In this document: one piece after another, positions 8,164 to 14,799 of the stretch
Position numbering within the stretch: position 1 is the stretch's first letter
Layout of the letters: each line of letters opens with the position of its first letter
From: Cryomorphaceae bacterium
Lineage (GTDB): Bacteria; Bacteroidota; Bacteroidia; Flavobacteriales; BACL11
Length of the DNA stretch: 14,799 nt
Assembly (NCBI GenBank): GCA_949531795.1
Contig: CATIQX010000130.1
Coordinates: forward strand, 1 to 14,799
Direction of reading: 5' to 3'
Position numbers and translations under genes: made by a program
The notes under the pieces: model-generated
What the model saw: only the letters and a program-made list of their open reading frames with translations
Databases searched by the model: none
Told to the model about the DNA's origin: nothing

Positions 8164-8808
8164 TCAAGGAGCTAACCTTTTTTTATTCCATTTATTTCCA
8201 TCAATTTCATAAACTAATCTATCGTGTAAACGTGAAGGTCTCCCTTGCCAGAATTCAACTTTAACAGGAACTATACAGTAACCTCCCCAATGTAAAGGTC
8301 GTGTAAGAGACTTATCTTTAAATTTAGTTTCTAAAGAATCTAATGTGTCCATAAAATTATAATCTAAACCAATAACTTCACTTTGGTCACTCAGCCAAGC
8401 TCCCATCTGGCTATCTCTGGGTCTACTTTCAAAATATGTATCAGAATCATTTACCGAAATTTTTTCTGCCGTTCCAGTAATTCTAACTTGACGCTCTAAT
8501 TCTGGCCAATAAAAATTAAGTGCTACATTTGGATTAGATGCGATATCCTTGGCCTTACTACTCTGATAATTTGTAAAAAAAGTAAAGCCATTTTCGTTTA
8601 TCTCTTTTAATAAAACAACTCTTGATGAAGGATAATCATTTAAAGAAACAGTAGATAAGACACAAGCATTAGCTTCCTTTTTATTTATCTTTAAAGCATC
8701 AGAAAACCAATTCAGAAAGAGTTGAATAGGACTATCAGATAAATTTTTAAAATCAATAGTTGATTTTTCATAATTCAAGCGTAAGTTTTTTATATCCATA
8801 ATTGACAT
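8164..8808 (-). CDS. pdxH: Pyridoxamine/pyridoxine 5'-phosphate oxidase
   Basis: An FMN-dependent cytoplasmic oxidase that makes pyridoxal 5'-phosphate from PNP or PMP, the final oxidation step of B6 biosynthesis and salvage. The FMN-binding split-barrel segment SSRVVLLKEINENGFTFFTNYQ is clear, followed by SSKAKDIASNPNVALNFYW and RQVRITGTAEKIS. The family C-terminus VEFWQGRPSRLHDR and final KKRLAP are intact. It is 214 residues against about 218 in E. coli. The start at 8808 gives MSIMDIKNL; a second ATG at 8799 (Met4) is an alternative. It diverges from the yqgE-like gene over a 49-bp spacer. The nearby class IV aminotransferase uses PLP, but nothing here shows shared regulation. Confidence 0.95.
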   Translation of the reverse strand: MSIMDIKNLRLNYEKSTIDFKNLSDSPIQLFLNWFSDALKINKKEANACVLSTVSLNDYPSSRVVLLKEINENGFTFFTNYQSSKAKDIASNPNVALNFYWPELERQVRITGTAEKISVNDSDTYFESRPRDSQMGAWLSDQSEVIGLDYNFMDTLDSLETKFKDKSLTRPLHWGGYCIVPVKVEFWQGRPSRLHDRLVYEIDGNKWNKKRLAP

Positions 8809-8830
8809 TGAGCTACATTTTATATATTTA

Positions 8831-8838
8831 CAAAAGTA
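8831..8838 (-). promoter_or_regulatory. Candidate -7 promoter element of pdxH
   Basis: The minus strand reads TACTTTTG, an exact TAnnTTTG match ending 22 nt before the pdxH ATG. It sits in a small inverted repeat (TTTAC-AAAA-GTAAA, 8827-8840). It is flanked upstream by a T13 run on its own strand, which may act as an UP-like tract. Confidence 0.5.
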
Positions 8839-8850
8839 AAAAAAAAAAAA
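8838..8850 (+). repeat. A13 homopolymer in the pdxH/yqgE divergent spacer
   Basis: Thirteen consecutive A lie between the pdxH -7 box and the yqgE-like ATG at 8858. On the minus strand the tract directly adjoins the -7 box, where the -33 spacing is set. On the plus strand it is 7 nt from the start codon, where A-rich leaders can aid initiation in Bacteroidota. Such tracts can vary in length. Confidence 0.75.
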
Positions 8851-8857
8851 TCTTTTT

Positions 8858-9409
8858 ATGTTGAAAGCAAAAAAAGGCAGAATATTAATTTCGGAACCAT
8901 CTTTTAACGATTCTATTTTCTTTAAAAGTGTGGTATTACTTACTCATCATAATGATGATGAAAGTATAGGCCTAATACTTAATCAGCCAACAAAAATTAA
9001 CCTTAATGAAATATTAAACAATATTCCATTAAGCGATTTCCCCGTTTATATTGGTGGACCAGTAGAAAAACAATCCTTGCAATTTATTCATACTTTAGGT
9101 AGCCTTATACCTGAATCTAAACAAATAACTGAAAATATTTATTTTGGTGGCGATTTTAATACAATACTAGAATTAATGCAAGATAAAAAGATTACTAAAA
9201 ATGAGATTCGATTTTTTGTAGGTTACTCTGGCTGGAGTGAAGAACAGTTAAACACTGAGATTAGAGAAGAAAGTTGGTTAGTAGAGAATTTAAAAGATGA
9301 TTTGTGCATGCAGTATTCTACCCCAAAACTTTGGAATAAAATTATAAGAAATCAGAAATCAGAGTATGCAATATGGGTTAATATCCCTAAAGATCCAAAC
9401 TTAAACTAA
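8858..9409 (+). CDS. YqgE/AlgH family protein (UPF0301, DUF179)
   Basis: A small cytoplasmic protein of unresolved biochemical function. The family was named from Pseudomonas AlgH, linked to alginate regulation. The family marks are all visible: KGRILISEPSFNDSIFFKSVVLLTHH at the start, GLILNQPTKINL near 47, YIGGPVEKQSL near 64 and GYSGWSEEQLNTEIREESW near 122. There is no signal peptide or membrane segment. At 183 residues it is of usual family length. The leader is an A13 tract plus TCTTTTT with no Shine-Dalgarno, and no good plus-strand -7 box is visible (TACATTTT at 8814-8821 is one base off). Its 3' end overlaps the convergent aminotransferase gene by 23 bp. Family assignment is firm; role unknown. 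Confidence 0.92.
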   Translation: MLKAKKGRILISEPSFNDSIFFKSVVLLTHHNDDESIGLILNQPTKINLNEILNNIPLSDFPVYIGGPVEKQSLQFIHTLGSLIPESKQITENIYFGGDFNTILELMQDKKITKNEIRFFVGYSGWSEEQLNTEIREESWLVENLKDDLCMQYSTPKLWNKIIRNQKSEYAIWVNIPKDPNLN

Positions 9410-10202
9410 TTAGTTTATTCTGTAATTTATTAGCATAATTAAAAATAGCTAAGCTAGTCTCCTCTACATTTTTTACTGGTGTTATTCCATTTATAGCATT
9501 TGTAATAAAAACTTCATCTGACTGCTTAATATCCGCAAGACTTAACGATTTTTCAATTACATTTTCATTATTTATCACCCAATACCTCATGGTACCATCA
9601 ATACAACCATCACTTAGCGGAGGAGTATAAATCACATTATCTTTAACAATAAATAGGGATGAGTTAGTCGCTTCAATATAACTCCCTTTAGTGTTCATCA
9701 ATAAAGCATTTTCAAAGCCCAATTCCTTAGCATGAATTGCACCTAATACTGAAACTGAAGCACTAACAGATTTTATATTAGATAGTCTTGTCATAGTTTT
9801 CAACTCATCAGAAAAGACACATAATGATAATGGAATATTTTGTTTAAATTCTAAACCAGAATAAGTAATAATAATAGTTTCACATCCTTTTGATGTAGGC
9901 TGATATTTACCCCCTTCTTTTCTAGATACATGAATCTTAACACTTCCATTAATTAAATTATTTCGATTAATTAATTTATTAATAATAGAAAGTAAACTAC
10001 TATATGTATCATGATTTTTTAATTTTAAAACTACACATGCTAAAGAAAAACGAGCATAATGAGCTGGAAAATTAAAAGGCTTTGTATTTATTATTTTAAT
10101 AGTTTCAAAAAAACCATCGCCATAATTAAAAGCTCTACTTGAATTTTTAATTACTAAATCTTGTTCATTTATAAATTCTGAATTTCTAAAAACTACTCTC
10201 AT
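9387..10202 (-). CDS. Class IV aminotransferase, PabC-like (probable aminodeoxychorismate lyase)
   Basis: A PLP-dependent enzyme of the fold-IV group, which includes 4-amino-4-deoxychorismate lyase (PabC, folate synthesis), branched-chain aminotransferase and D-amino-acid aminotransferase. Visible marks are SSRAFNYGDGFFETIK (21-36), the Schiff-base Lys144 in RLSNIKSVSAS, the cofactor-binding Glu177 in YIEATNSSLF, TPPLSDGC and the DGTMR turn (202-206). At 271 residues it is closer to PabC (about 270) than to IlvE (about 300 or more), and RKEGGKYQP is a variant I associate with Bacteroidota homologues. I therefore favour PabC but leave the symbol empty, since specificity cannot be read from sequence alone. 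It shares a 44-bp spacer with the divergent receptor gene and overlaps the yqgE-like gene at its 3' end. Confidence 0.85.
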   Translation of the reverse strand: MRVVFRNSEFINEQDLVIKNSSRAFNYGDGFFETIKIINTKPFNFPAHYARFSLACVVLKLKNHDTYSSLLSIINKLINRNNLINGSVKIHVSRKEGGKYQPTSKGCETIIITYSGLEFKQNIPLSLCVFSDELKTMTRLSNIKSVSASVSVLGAIHAKELGFENALLMNTKGSYIEATNSSLFIVKDNVIYTPPLSDGCIDGTMRYWVINNENVIEKSLSLADIKQSDEVFITNAINGITPVKNVEETSLAIFNYANKLQNKLISLSLDL

Positions 10203-10224
10203 TTTACTTATTATTTGTAATTTG

Positions 10225-10232
10225 CGAACCTA
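10225..10232 (-). promoter_or_regulatory. Weak -7-like element in the aminotransferase/receptor spacer
   Basis: The minus strand reads TAGGTTCG, one base off TAnnTTTG, ending 22 nt before the aminotransferase ATG, the same spacing as for pdxH. On the plus strand the same 44-bp spacer (10203-10246) holds two TTTG blocks (10214-10217 and 10221-10224). The second lies 22 nt before the receptor ATG but lacks a correctly spaced TA. The two promoters would overlap. Confidence 0.25.
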
Positions 10233-10246
10233 CTGAAAATTAATTT

Positions 10247-13105
10247 ATGAATAAAATTTTACTTCTTGCTTTTACATTTCTTATTCAAAGCGCTTATGCT
10301 CAAATACAAATAAGTGGAAGTATAGTTGATGGACAAACAAAAGAAACTTTAATTGGTGCTAATGTAATTGTAAAAGGAACTAATAATGGTACCTCAACTG
10401 ATTTTAACGGAAATTATATTATTTCAATTTCAGGAAAACTACCTATTACGTTAGAAATCTCTTATTTAGGATACAAACTTATAGAATCAGAAGTAACAAA
10501 TAAAAATTCAAAACCTATCTATTTATTTCCTGATAGTAAAAGCTTAAAAGAAGTAAGAGTAGTTGACTCTAGAATTACCCAAAAACAGAAAGAGGCTGCC
10601 TTAACTGTTGAAGCACTTGATATGATTTCAATTAAAGAAACTCCATCAGCTAATTTTTATGATGCCTTAGGTGCACTTAAAGGAGTTGATATTACAGCAG
10701 CTAGTCTCGGATTTAAAGTAATTAATACTAGAGGGTTTAATAGCACTTCTCCTGTACGTTCGCTTCAAATTATTGATGGAGTCGATAATCAGTCTCCAGG
10801 TCTTAATTTTTCTTTAGGGAACTTTTTAGGCTCATCAGAACTTGATATAATGAAAGTTGAAATTATCCAAGGAGCTAGTTCGGCTTACTATGGCCCTAAT
10901 GCTTTTAATGGAGTAATAAGTATGACTACTCGTAATCCTTTCATGCAACAAGGACTTTCAATACAATATAAATTTGGTGAACGTCAGTTATTTGAAAACT
11001 CTATTCGATATGCTGAAAAATTTCAAAATAAAGCTGGAGAAGATATTTTCGCATTTAAAATCAACCTTTCTTATATGAAAGCACAGGACTGGGAGGCAAA
11101 TAATATGGCTGCAGTTGATGGAACAACTAACATTAATAATCCTGGAGGATATGACGCAGTAAATCGCTATGGAGATGAAGAAACTGGAGGGAGATTAAAT
11201 GATACGAGGAATAATTTTAATGAATACATAAAAAATCCAGGTCTTGGTAAATTTCATAGAACAGGGTATTTGGAAAGTGATATCGTTGATTATAATACTA
11301 GAAATTTAAAAGCTCAATCTTCTATACACTACATGTTAAATACTAAAACTGAACTTATTTATGGAACAAATTATAGCACAGGTACAACTGTTTATCAAGG
11401 AGATAATCGCTTTAGTTTAAAAAATATTCAGTTTTGGCAGAATAAATTAGAAATTAGGCAAAAAGATAAATTCTTTATAAGAGCCTATAAAACATCGGAA
11501 GATGCTGGAGATTCCTATGATGCTGTTTTTACGGCTATAAAATTACAAGAACACAATGGAATTGGAAATAATGAATGGTATTCACAAAACTTAGAATCCT
11601 ACAAAAACAATTGGAATTTAACTTGGGATGATCTTGATTTAGAATATTTAACTCAATTTGACTCTATTGACGTTAATACAGGTGATATCTATGTTAGTTA
11701 TATTGTAAACGGCGATGCATTAACCCAAGATGGCTTTTCTAATTTAACTGATTCTATCATTTATGCTAATACTGACATCATTATTGCAGCTCATGATGCA
11801 ACAAGAGCTCAAACCGATTTAGCTCTGAATAGATTAGTACCAGGAACAGAAGCTTTTAATGACAAATTAGCGGAAATCACATCAAAAATTCCATTGGAAG
11901 GAGGTACTGGTTTTTATGACAAATCTGCTTTAAGTCATATTCATACGGAATACAAATTTAATCCTGATTTTGCAATCATAAAAGTAGGTGCTAATTTTAG
12001 GCAATTTAATCCAGATACAAAAGGAAGTTTATTTATGGATTCCGCAAGTATAATCATAAACAAAGAGGCTGGAATATATTCAGGAATTGAGGCTGATTTG
12101 TTAGGTAATCTATTAAAATTAAGTGCTACTATAAGGGCAGATAAAAATGAAAATTTTGATTTAAACTTCTCTCCGGCTACTTCGTTAGTCTATAAACCAA
12201 CTGAAAAAGATATTATTCGCTTATCTATTTCTTCAGCTATTCGCAATCCAACTTTAGCTGATCAGTATTTATTCTATAATGTAGGAAGAGCGATCTTAAT
12301 TGGAAATCTAAATGGACACGGAACTGATTATGGAGAAAATTTAGTTACAATTGAATCCTTAATCAATTATTTGTCACCTGCTTCACCATCTAAAGATAGT
12401 TTAAAGTTCTTTAGTGTTAAGCCTATACAACCTGAAAAAGCAAAATCTACTGAAATTGGATACCGAACTACATTATTTAATAAGTTTTATATTGACGCTA
12501 ATTATTATTACACAAGATATACTGATTTTATAGGATATAAAATTGGAGCTAAATTTATTGGTGGAGATACAATTAATTTAGCACAAGATACCGGCTATTT
12601 CATGAATTCAAATTCGATACAAGCTTATCGAATGGCTGCAAATTCTGAAAACACTGTAACTACTCAAGGTGCATCAATAGGAATAAATTACTACTTACAC
12701 CCCAAGTATTCATTAAGCGGTAATTATTCTTGGAATAAACTTAATGAAGAAGGAACAGAAGACCCAATTATTCCTGCTTACAACACTCCTGAACATAAAT
12801 ATAATTTAGGATTAAGTGGTAGAGATATTCATTTTTCTAATTCAAAATCCTTTTTAAGAAATTTCAGCTTTAGTATAAATTATAAATGGGTTGAGGGGTA
12901 TAACTATGAAGGATCGCCACAGTTTACAGGTAATGTACCAACTTATGATTTGGTTGATTTACAGATAAGTAAAAAACTCCCTGAACTTAATGCCACTTTA
13001 AAAATTGGTTCTTCAAATTTACTCAACAATAGACATTATGAAGTTTATGGTGGACCTTTCATAGGTAGGATGTCTTATTGTTCTCTGCTTTTTGAACTCA
13101 ATTAA
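10247..13105 (+). CDS. TonB-dependent outer-membrane receptor with carboxypeptidase-regulatory-like domain
   Basis: A TonB-powered outer-membrane transporter; ligand unknown. The signal peptide is residues 1-18, ending A-Y-A before Gln19. A carboxypeptidase-regulatory-like domain spans about 20-100 (GSIVDGQTKETLIGANVIVKG, then NGTSTDFNGNY). LKEVRVVDS near 100-108 is the probable TonB-contact region. The plug covers about 115-230, with INTRGFNS, SLQIIDGVDNQSPG and VEIIQGASSAYYGPNAFNGVISM. The barrel fills the rest and ends LLFELN. A predicted extracellular, partly helical insertion near 514-570 contains ATRAQTDLALNRLVPGTEAFNDKL, a feature I recall from a subset of Bacteroidota receptors. At 952 residues it is larger than the first receptor and of a different subfamily. 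There is no SusD or DUF4249 gene beside it. The next gene, a secreted FAS1 protein, starts 41 nt downstream with its own promoter. Confidence 0.92.
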   Translation: MNKILLLAFTFLIQSAYAQIQISGSIVDGQTKETLIGANVIVKGTNNGTSTDFNGNYIISISGKLPITLEISYLGYKLIESEVTNKNSKPIYLFPDSKSLKEVRVVDSRITQKQKEAALTVEALDMISIKETPSANFYDALGALKGVDITAASLGFKVINTRGFNSTSPVRSLQIIDGVDNQSPGLNFSLGNFLGSSELDIMKVEIIQGASSAYYGPNAFNGVISMTTRNPFMQQGLSIQYKFGERQLFENSIRYAEKFQNKAGEDIFAFKINLSYMKAQDWEANNMAAVDGTTNINNPGGYDAVNRYGDEETGGRLNDTRNNFNEYIKNPGLGKFHRTGYLESDIVDYNTRNLKAQSSIHYMLNTKTELIYGTNYSTGTTVYQGDNRFSLKNIQFWQNKLEIRQKDKFFIRAYKTSEDAGDSYDAVFTAIKLQEHNGIGNNEWYSQNLESYKNNWNLTWDDLDLEYLTQFDSIDVNTGDIYVSYIVNGDALTQDGFSNLTDSIIYANTDIIIAAHDATRAQTDLALNRLVPGTEAFNDKLAEITSKIPLEGGTGFYDKSALSHIHTEYKFNPDFAIIKVGANFRQFNPDTKGSLFMDSASIIINKEAGIYSGIEADLLGNLLKLSATIRADKNENFDLNFSPATSLVYKPTEKDIIRLSISSAIRNPTLADQYLFYNVGRAILIGNLNGHGTDYGENLVTIESLINYLSPASPSKDSLKFFSVKPIQPEKAKSTEIGYRTTLFNKFYIDANYYYTRYTDFIGYKIGAKFIGGDTINLAQDTGYFMNSNSIQAYRMAANSENTVTTQGASIGINYYLHPKYSLSGNYSWNKLNEEGTEDPIIPAYNTPEHKYNLGLSGRDIHFSNSKSFLRNFSFSINYKWVEGYNYEGSPQFTGNVPTYDLVDLQISKKLPELNATLKIGSSNLLNNRHYEVYGGPFIGRMSYCSLLFELN

Positions 13106-13120
13106 TTTTTTGTATTATTG
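13092..13120 (+). promoter_or_regulatory. Candidate promoter of the secreted hydrolase-like/FAS1 gene
   Basis: A TTG (-33) at 13092-13094 is followed after 18 nt by TATTATTG at 13113-13120, one base off TAnnTTTG. The spacing matches Bacteroidota promoters. It begins inside the last codons of the upstream receptor gene and leaves a 26-nt leader before ATG 13147. It suggests separate transcription of the last gene. Confidence 0.5.
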
Positions 13121-13146
13121 TAGAATACTAACTAACCAACATAATT

Positions 13147-14799
13147 ATGAAAAGAATTTTACAATCGACGCTTGCTATTGCCTTAATAAGTTTAGGCTTT
13201 ACATCAAGTGCACAAACTAGATATCTTGATGATGTCTTTTCAGCAGTAACTGTTACTAGTGATATAGATTACGCTACTAATATAAGTATCTTACCAATGT
13301 TGCAAGGACTGCCTCCTGGACCTGCAACATTAAAATTTGATATGTATGAGCCAGATGGAGATAGTGCAGATAATCGCCCGGTGATTATATTAGTACATAC
13401 AGGTAGTTTTTTACCTCCTGTAGCTAATGGACAAGCAACAGGATCTAAATTAGATTTTTCAATAGTTGAACAATGTACTAGATGGGCTAAAATGGGATAT
13501 GTTGCAATTGCTATGGAAAATCGTTTAGGATGGAATCCAACATCTACTGATCAAGATGTTAGAACATCAACTCTTTTACAGGCTGCTTATAGAGGAATAC
13601 AAGATGCTAAAGCATTGGTTAGATACATGAGAATGACAGAAGCTAATGGAAATCCTCATGGAATTAACTCTGATAAAATAGTATTAGGAGGGCAAGGTAC
13701 AGGAGCTTACATATCTTTAGGATACGCTACTTTAAATAATCCAGCAGTTGAATTAATGCTTCCTAAATTTATTAACTTTAACACTTCACCTCCAAGTCCT
13801 TATGTTTATCCACCATTTTTTGGAAATCCTGACGGAACAGATTCTACATACTTACCTTCTTTTGCTTCCCCTACTGGTCAAGATGAACTTTGGAATATAC
13901 CTAATAACCCTACTTACAGTAATGATATAAATATGGTGTTTAATTTAGGTGGAGCACTTGCTGATATTTCATGGCTAGAAGCTGGAGAAGTTCCTATGGT
14001 ATCATTCCATTGTCAAATGGACCCATACGCACCAATTGATACAGGAGATGTAATTGTACCTACTACTGGTGAATTAGTAGTAGAAGTTATGGGAAGTAGA
14101 ACCGTTCAACATTATTCAAATCAATATCTAAATAATGATGCATTTGCACTTGCTGGAATTACAGATGCATTCACAACAGCTGCCAATGTTAATAATGGAG
14201 GATTAGAAGGGCTATACATTTTCAAAACTCCTGCGCCTTCAACTACACCAAATGCATATGGAGAGAATGAAGAAGAACAAGGATCTCCTTGGGATTGGTG
14301 GGACAATACAGCATATGGAATAGCAGCAGAATTTATAAATGGTGTTCCTGGTGTAACTACTCCAGCCTTTTTCGAAGCTAACGCAATATTAGGAAATCCT
14401 AATATGTCAGCTACAAACGGAAATACTTATTTAGACACTATACAAGGGTATTTAAATCCCAGAATGTTTGCGGTACTAGGTTTTGTTGCTGGATGTACAG
14501 ATTCATTAGCAAATAACTTTGATGCTTTAGCAATTATTAATGATGGTTCTTGTACTTATTCACCAACTAATTCCATTTATGATATTATATCAAATTCAGC
14601 TGACCATACAACGCTAAAAGCAGCTATTGATGCTTGTGGATTAGATGCTGCTTTGTCTTCTGATCCTGGACCAATGACATTATTTGCACCAACTGATGCT
14701 GCATTTGATTTATTACCAGCTGGTACAGTAACTGCATTGCTAGCGGATATCCCACAATTAACAAATATTTTATTGCACCATGCTGTAGGAGCTGGCGTA
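13147..14799 (+). CDS. Secreted alpha/beta-hydrolase-like protein with GCTD module and FAS1 domain (3' end outside window)
   Basis: The frame stays open from ATG 13147 to the window edge (551 codons, no stop). Residues 1-22 are a Sec signal peptide (S-S-A before Gln23). Residues about 60-330 resemble an alpha/beta hydrolase of the esterase/dienelactone-hydrolase type. Supporting segments are RPVIILVHTGSF (oxyanion-type His84-Thr-Gly), a GYVAIAMENRLGW strand, DAKALVRYMR, the nucleophile-elbow-like VLGGQGTGAY (179-188) and a late FHCQMDPYAP loop with Asp292. The elbow reads G-Q-G-T-G, so the expected Ser is Gly184. A Cys module GCTDSLANNF...NDGSCTY (449-471, Cys450 and Cys469) follows, a short repeat I know from secreted Bacteroidota proteins. 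A FAS1 domain starts at about 477 (IYDIISNSADHTTLKAAI, LFAPTDAAFDLLP, ILLHHAVGAG). Export by type IX secretion is likely, but the C-terminal sorting domain would lie beyond the window. The role is unknown; adhesion or binding is plausible. Confidence 0.85.
   Translation, partial: MKRILQSTLAIALISLGFTSSAQTRYLDDVFSAVTVTSDIDYATNISILPMLQGLPPGPATLKFDMYEPDGDSADNRPVIILVHTGSFLPPVANGQATGSKLDFSIVEQCTRWAKMGYVAIAMENRLGWNPTSTDQDVRTSTLLQAAYRGIQDAKALVRYMRMTEANGNPHGINSDKIVLGGQGTGAYISLGYATLNNPAVELMLPKFINFNTSPPSPYVYPPFFGNPDGTDSTYLPSFASPTGQDELWNIPNNPTYSNDINMVFNLGGALADISWLEAGEVPMVSFHCQMDPYAPIDTGDVIVPTTGELVVEVMGSRTVQHYSNQYLNNDAFALAGITDAFTTAANVNNGGLEGLYIFKTPAPSTTPNAYGENEEEQGSPWDWWDNTAYGIAAEFINGVPGVTTPAFFEANAILGNPNMSATNGNTYLDTIQGYLNPRMFAVLGFVAGCTDSLANNFDALAIINDGSCTYSPTNSIYDIISNSADHTTLKAAIDACGLDAALSSDPGPMTLFAPTDAAFDLLPAGTVTALLADIPQLTNILLHHAVGAGV

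Noticed and set aside
8827..8840. TTTAC-AAAA-GTAAA inverted repeat as an operator
   Set aside because: Five-base A-T-rich arms overlapping the -7 box and poly-A tract are expected by chance; mentioned only under the pdxH promoter.
14121..14306. Minus-strand open frame of 61 codons
   Set aside because: It is antisense to the secreted hydrolase-like/FAS1 gene, whose frame is intact across it.
1..14799. Defence islands, CRISPR arrays, insertion sequences, prophage genes, tRNA or rRNA genes
   Set aside because: No direct-repeat array, transposase, integrase, toxin-antitoxin pair or structural-RNA pattern was found; RecQ here sits among housekeeping genes, not in a defence cluster.

Overview
The window looks like chromosomal DNA from a free-living member of the Bacteroidota, most likely Flavobacteriales. 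The DNA is strongly AT-rich, and there are no convincing Shine-Dalgarno sites. Several genes are preceded by the TAnnTTTG -7 promoter element typical of this phylum. Two TonB-dependent receptors carry N-terminal carboxypeptidase-regulatory-like domains, there is a DUF4249 lipoprotein, and a secreted protein carries a GCTD-type Cys module.

Left part (1-4513): a probable divergent gene starts at the left edge on the minus strand. Facing it is a tight plus-strand run: TonB-dependent receptor, DUF4249 surface lipoprotein (2-nt gap) and thioredoxin reductase trxB (13-nt gap). The run ends in a clear rho-independent terminator. The receptor and lipoprotein probably form an outer-membrane uptake pair for an unknown ligand. 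trxB may simply share their transcript.

Middle part (4514-10202): housekeeping genes. These are a Bacteroidota-type recQ, then fmt and a trmH-like 2'-O-methyltransferase (ATGA overlap), all on the plus strand. pdxH (minus) and a yqgE/algH family gene (plus) diverge from a 49-bp spacer. A class IV aminotransferase (PabC-like, minus) overlaps the yqgE tail convergently by 23 bp. recQ and fmt have -7 boxes so close to their ATG that leaderless transcripts are plausible.

Right part (10203-14799): a second, larger TonB-dependent receptor (952 aa), then a separately promoted secreted protein that runs off the window. That protein joins an alpha/beta-hydrolase-like domain, whose nucleophile position appears to be Gly instead of Ser, to a GCTD Cys module and a fasciclin (FAS1) domain. 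It is the most unusual item here.

I see no tRNA, rRNA, CRISPR array, insertion sequence or phage gene. The window contains no obvious defence or mobile system. Apart from the short intergenic spacers, every stretch is coding.
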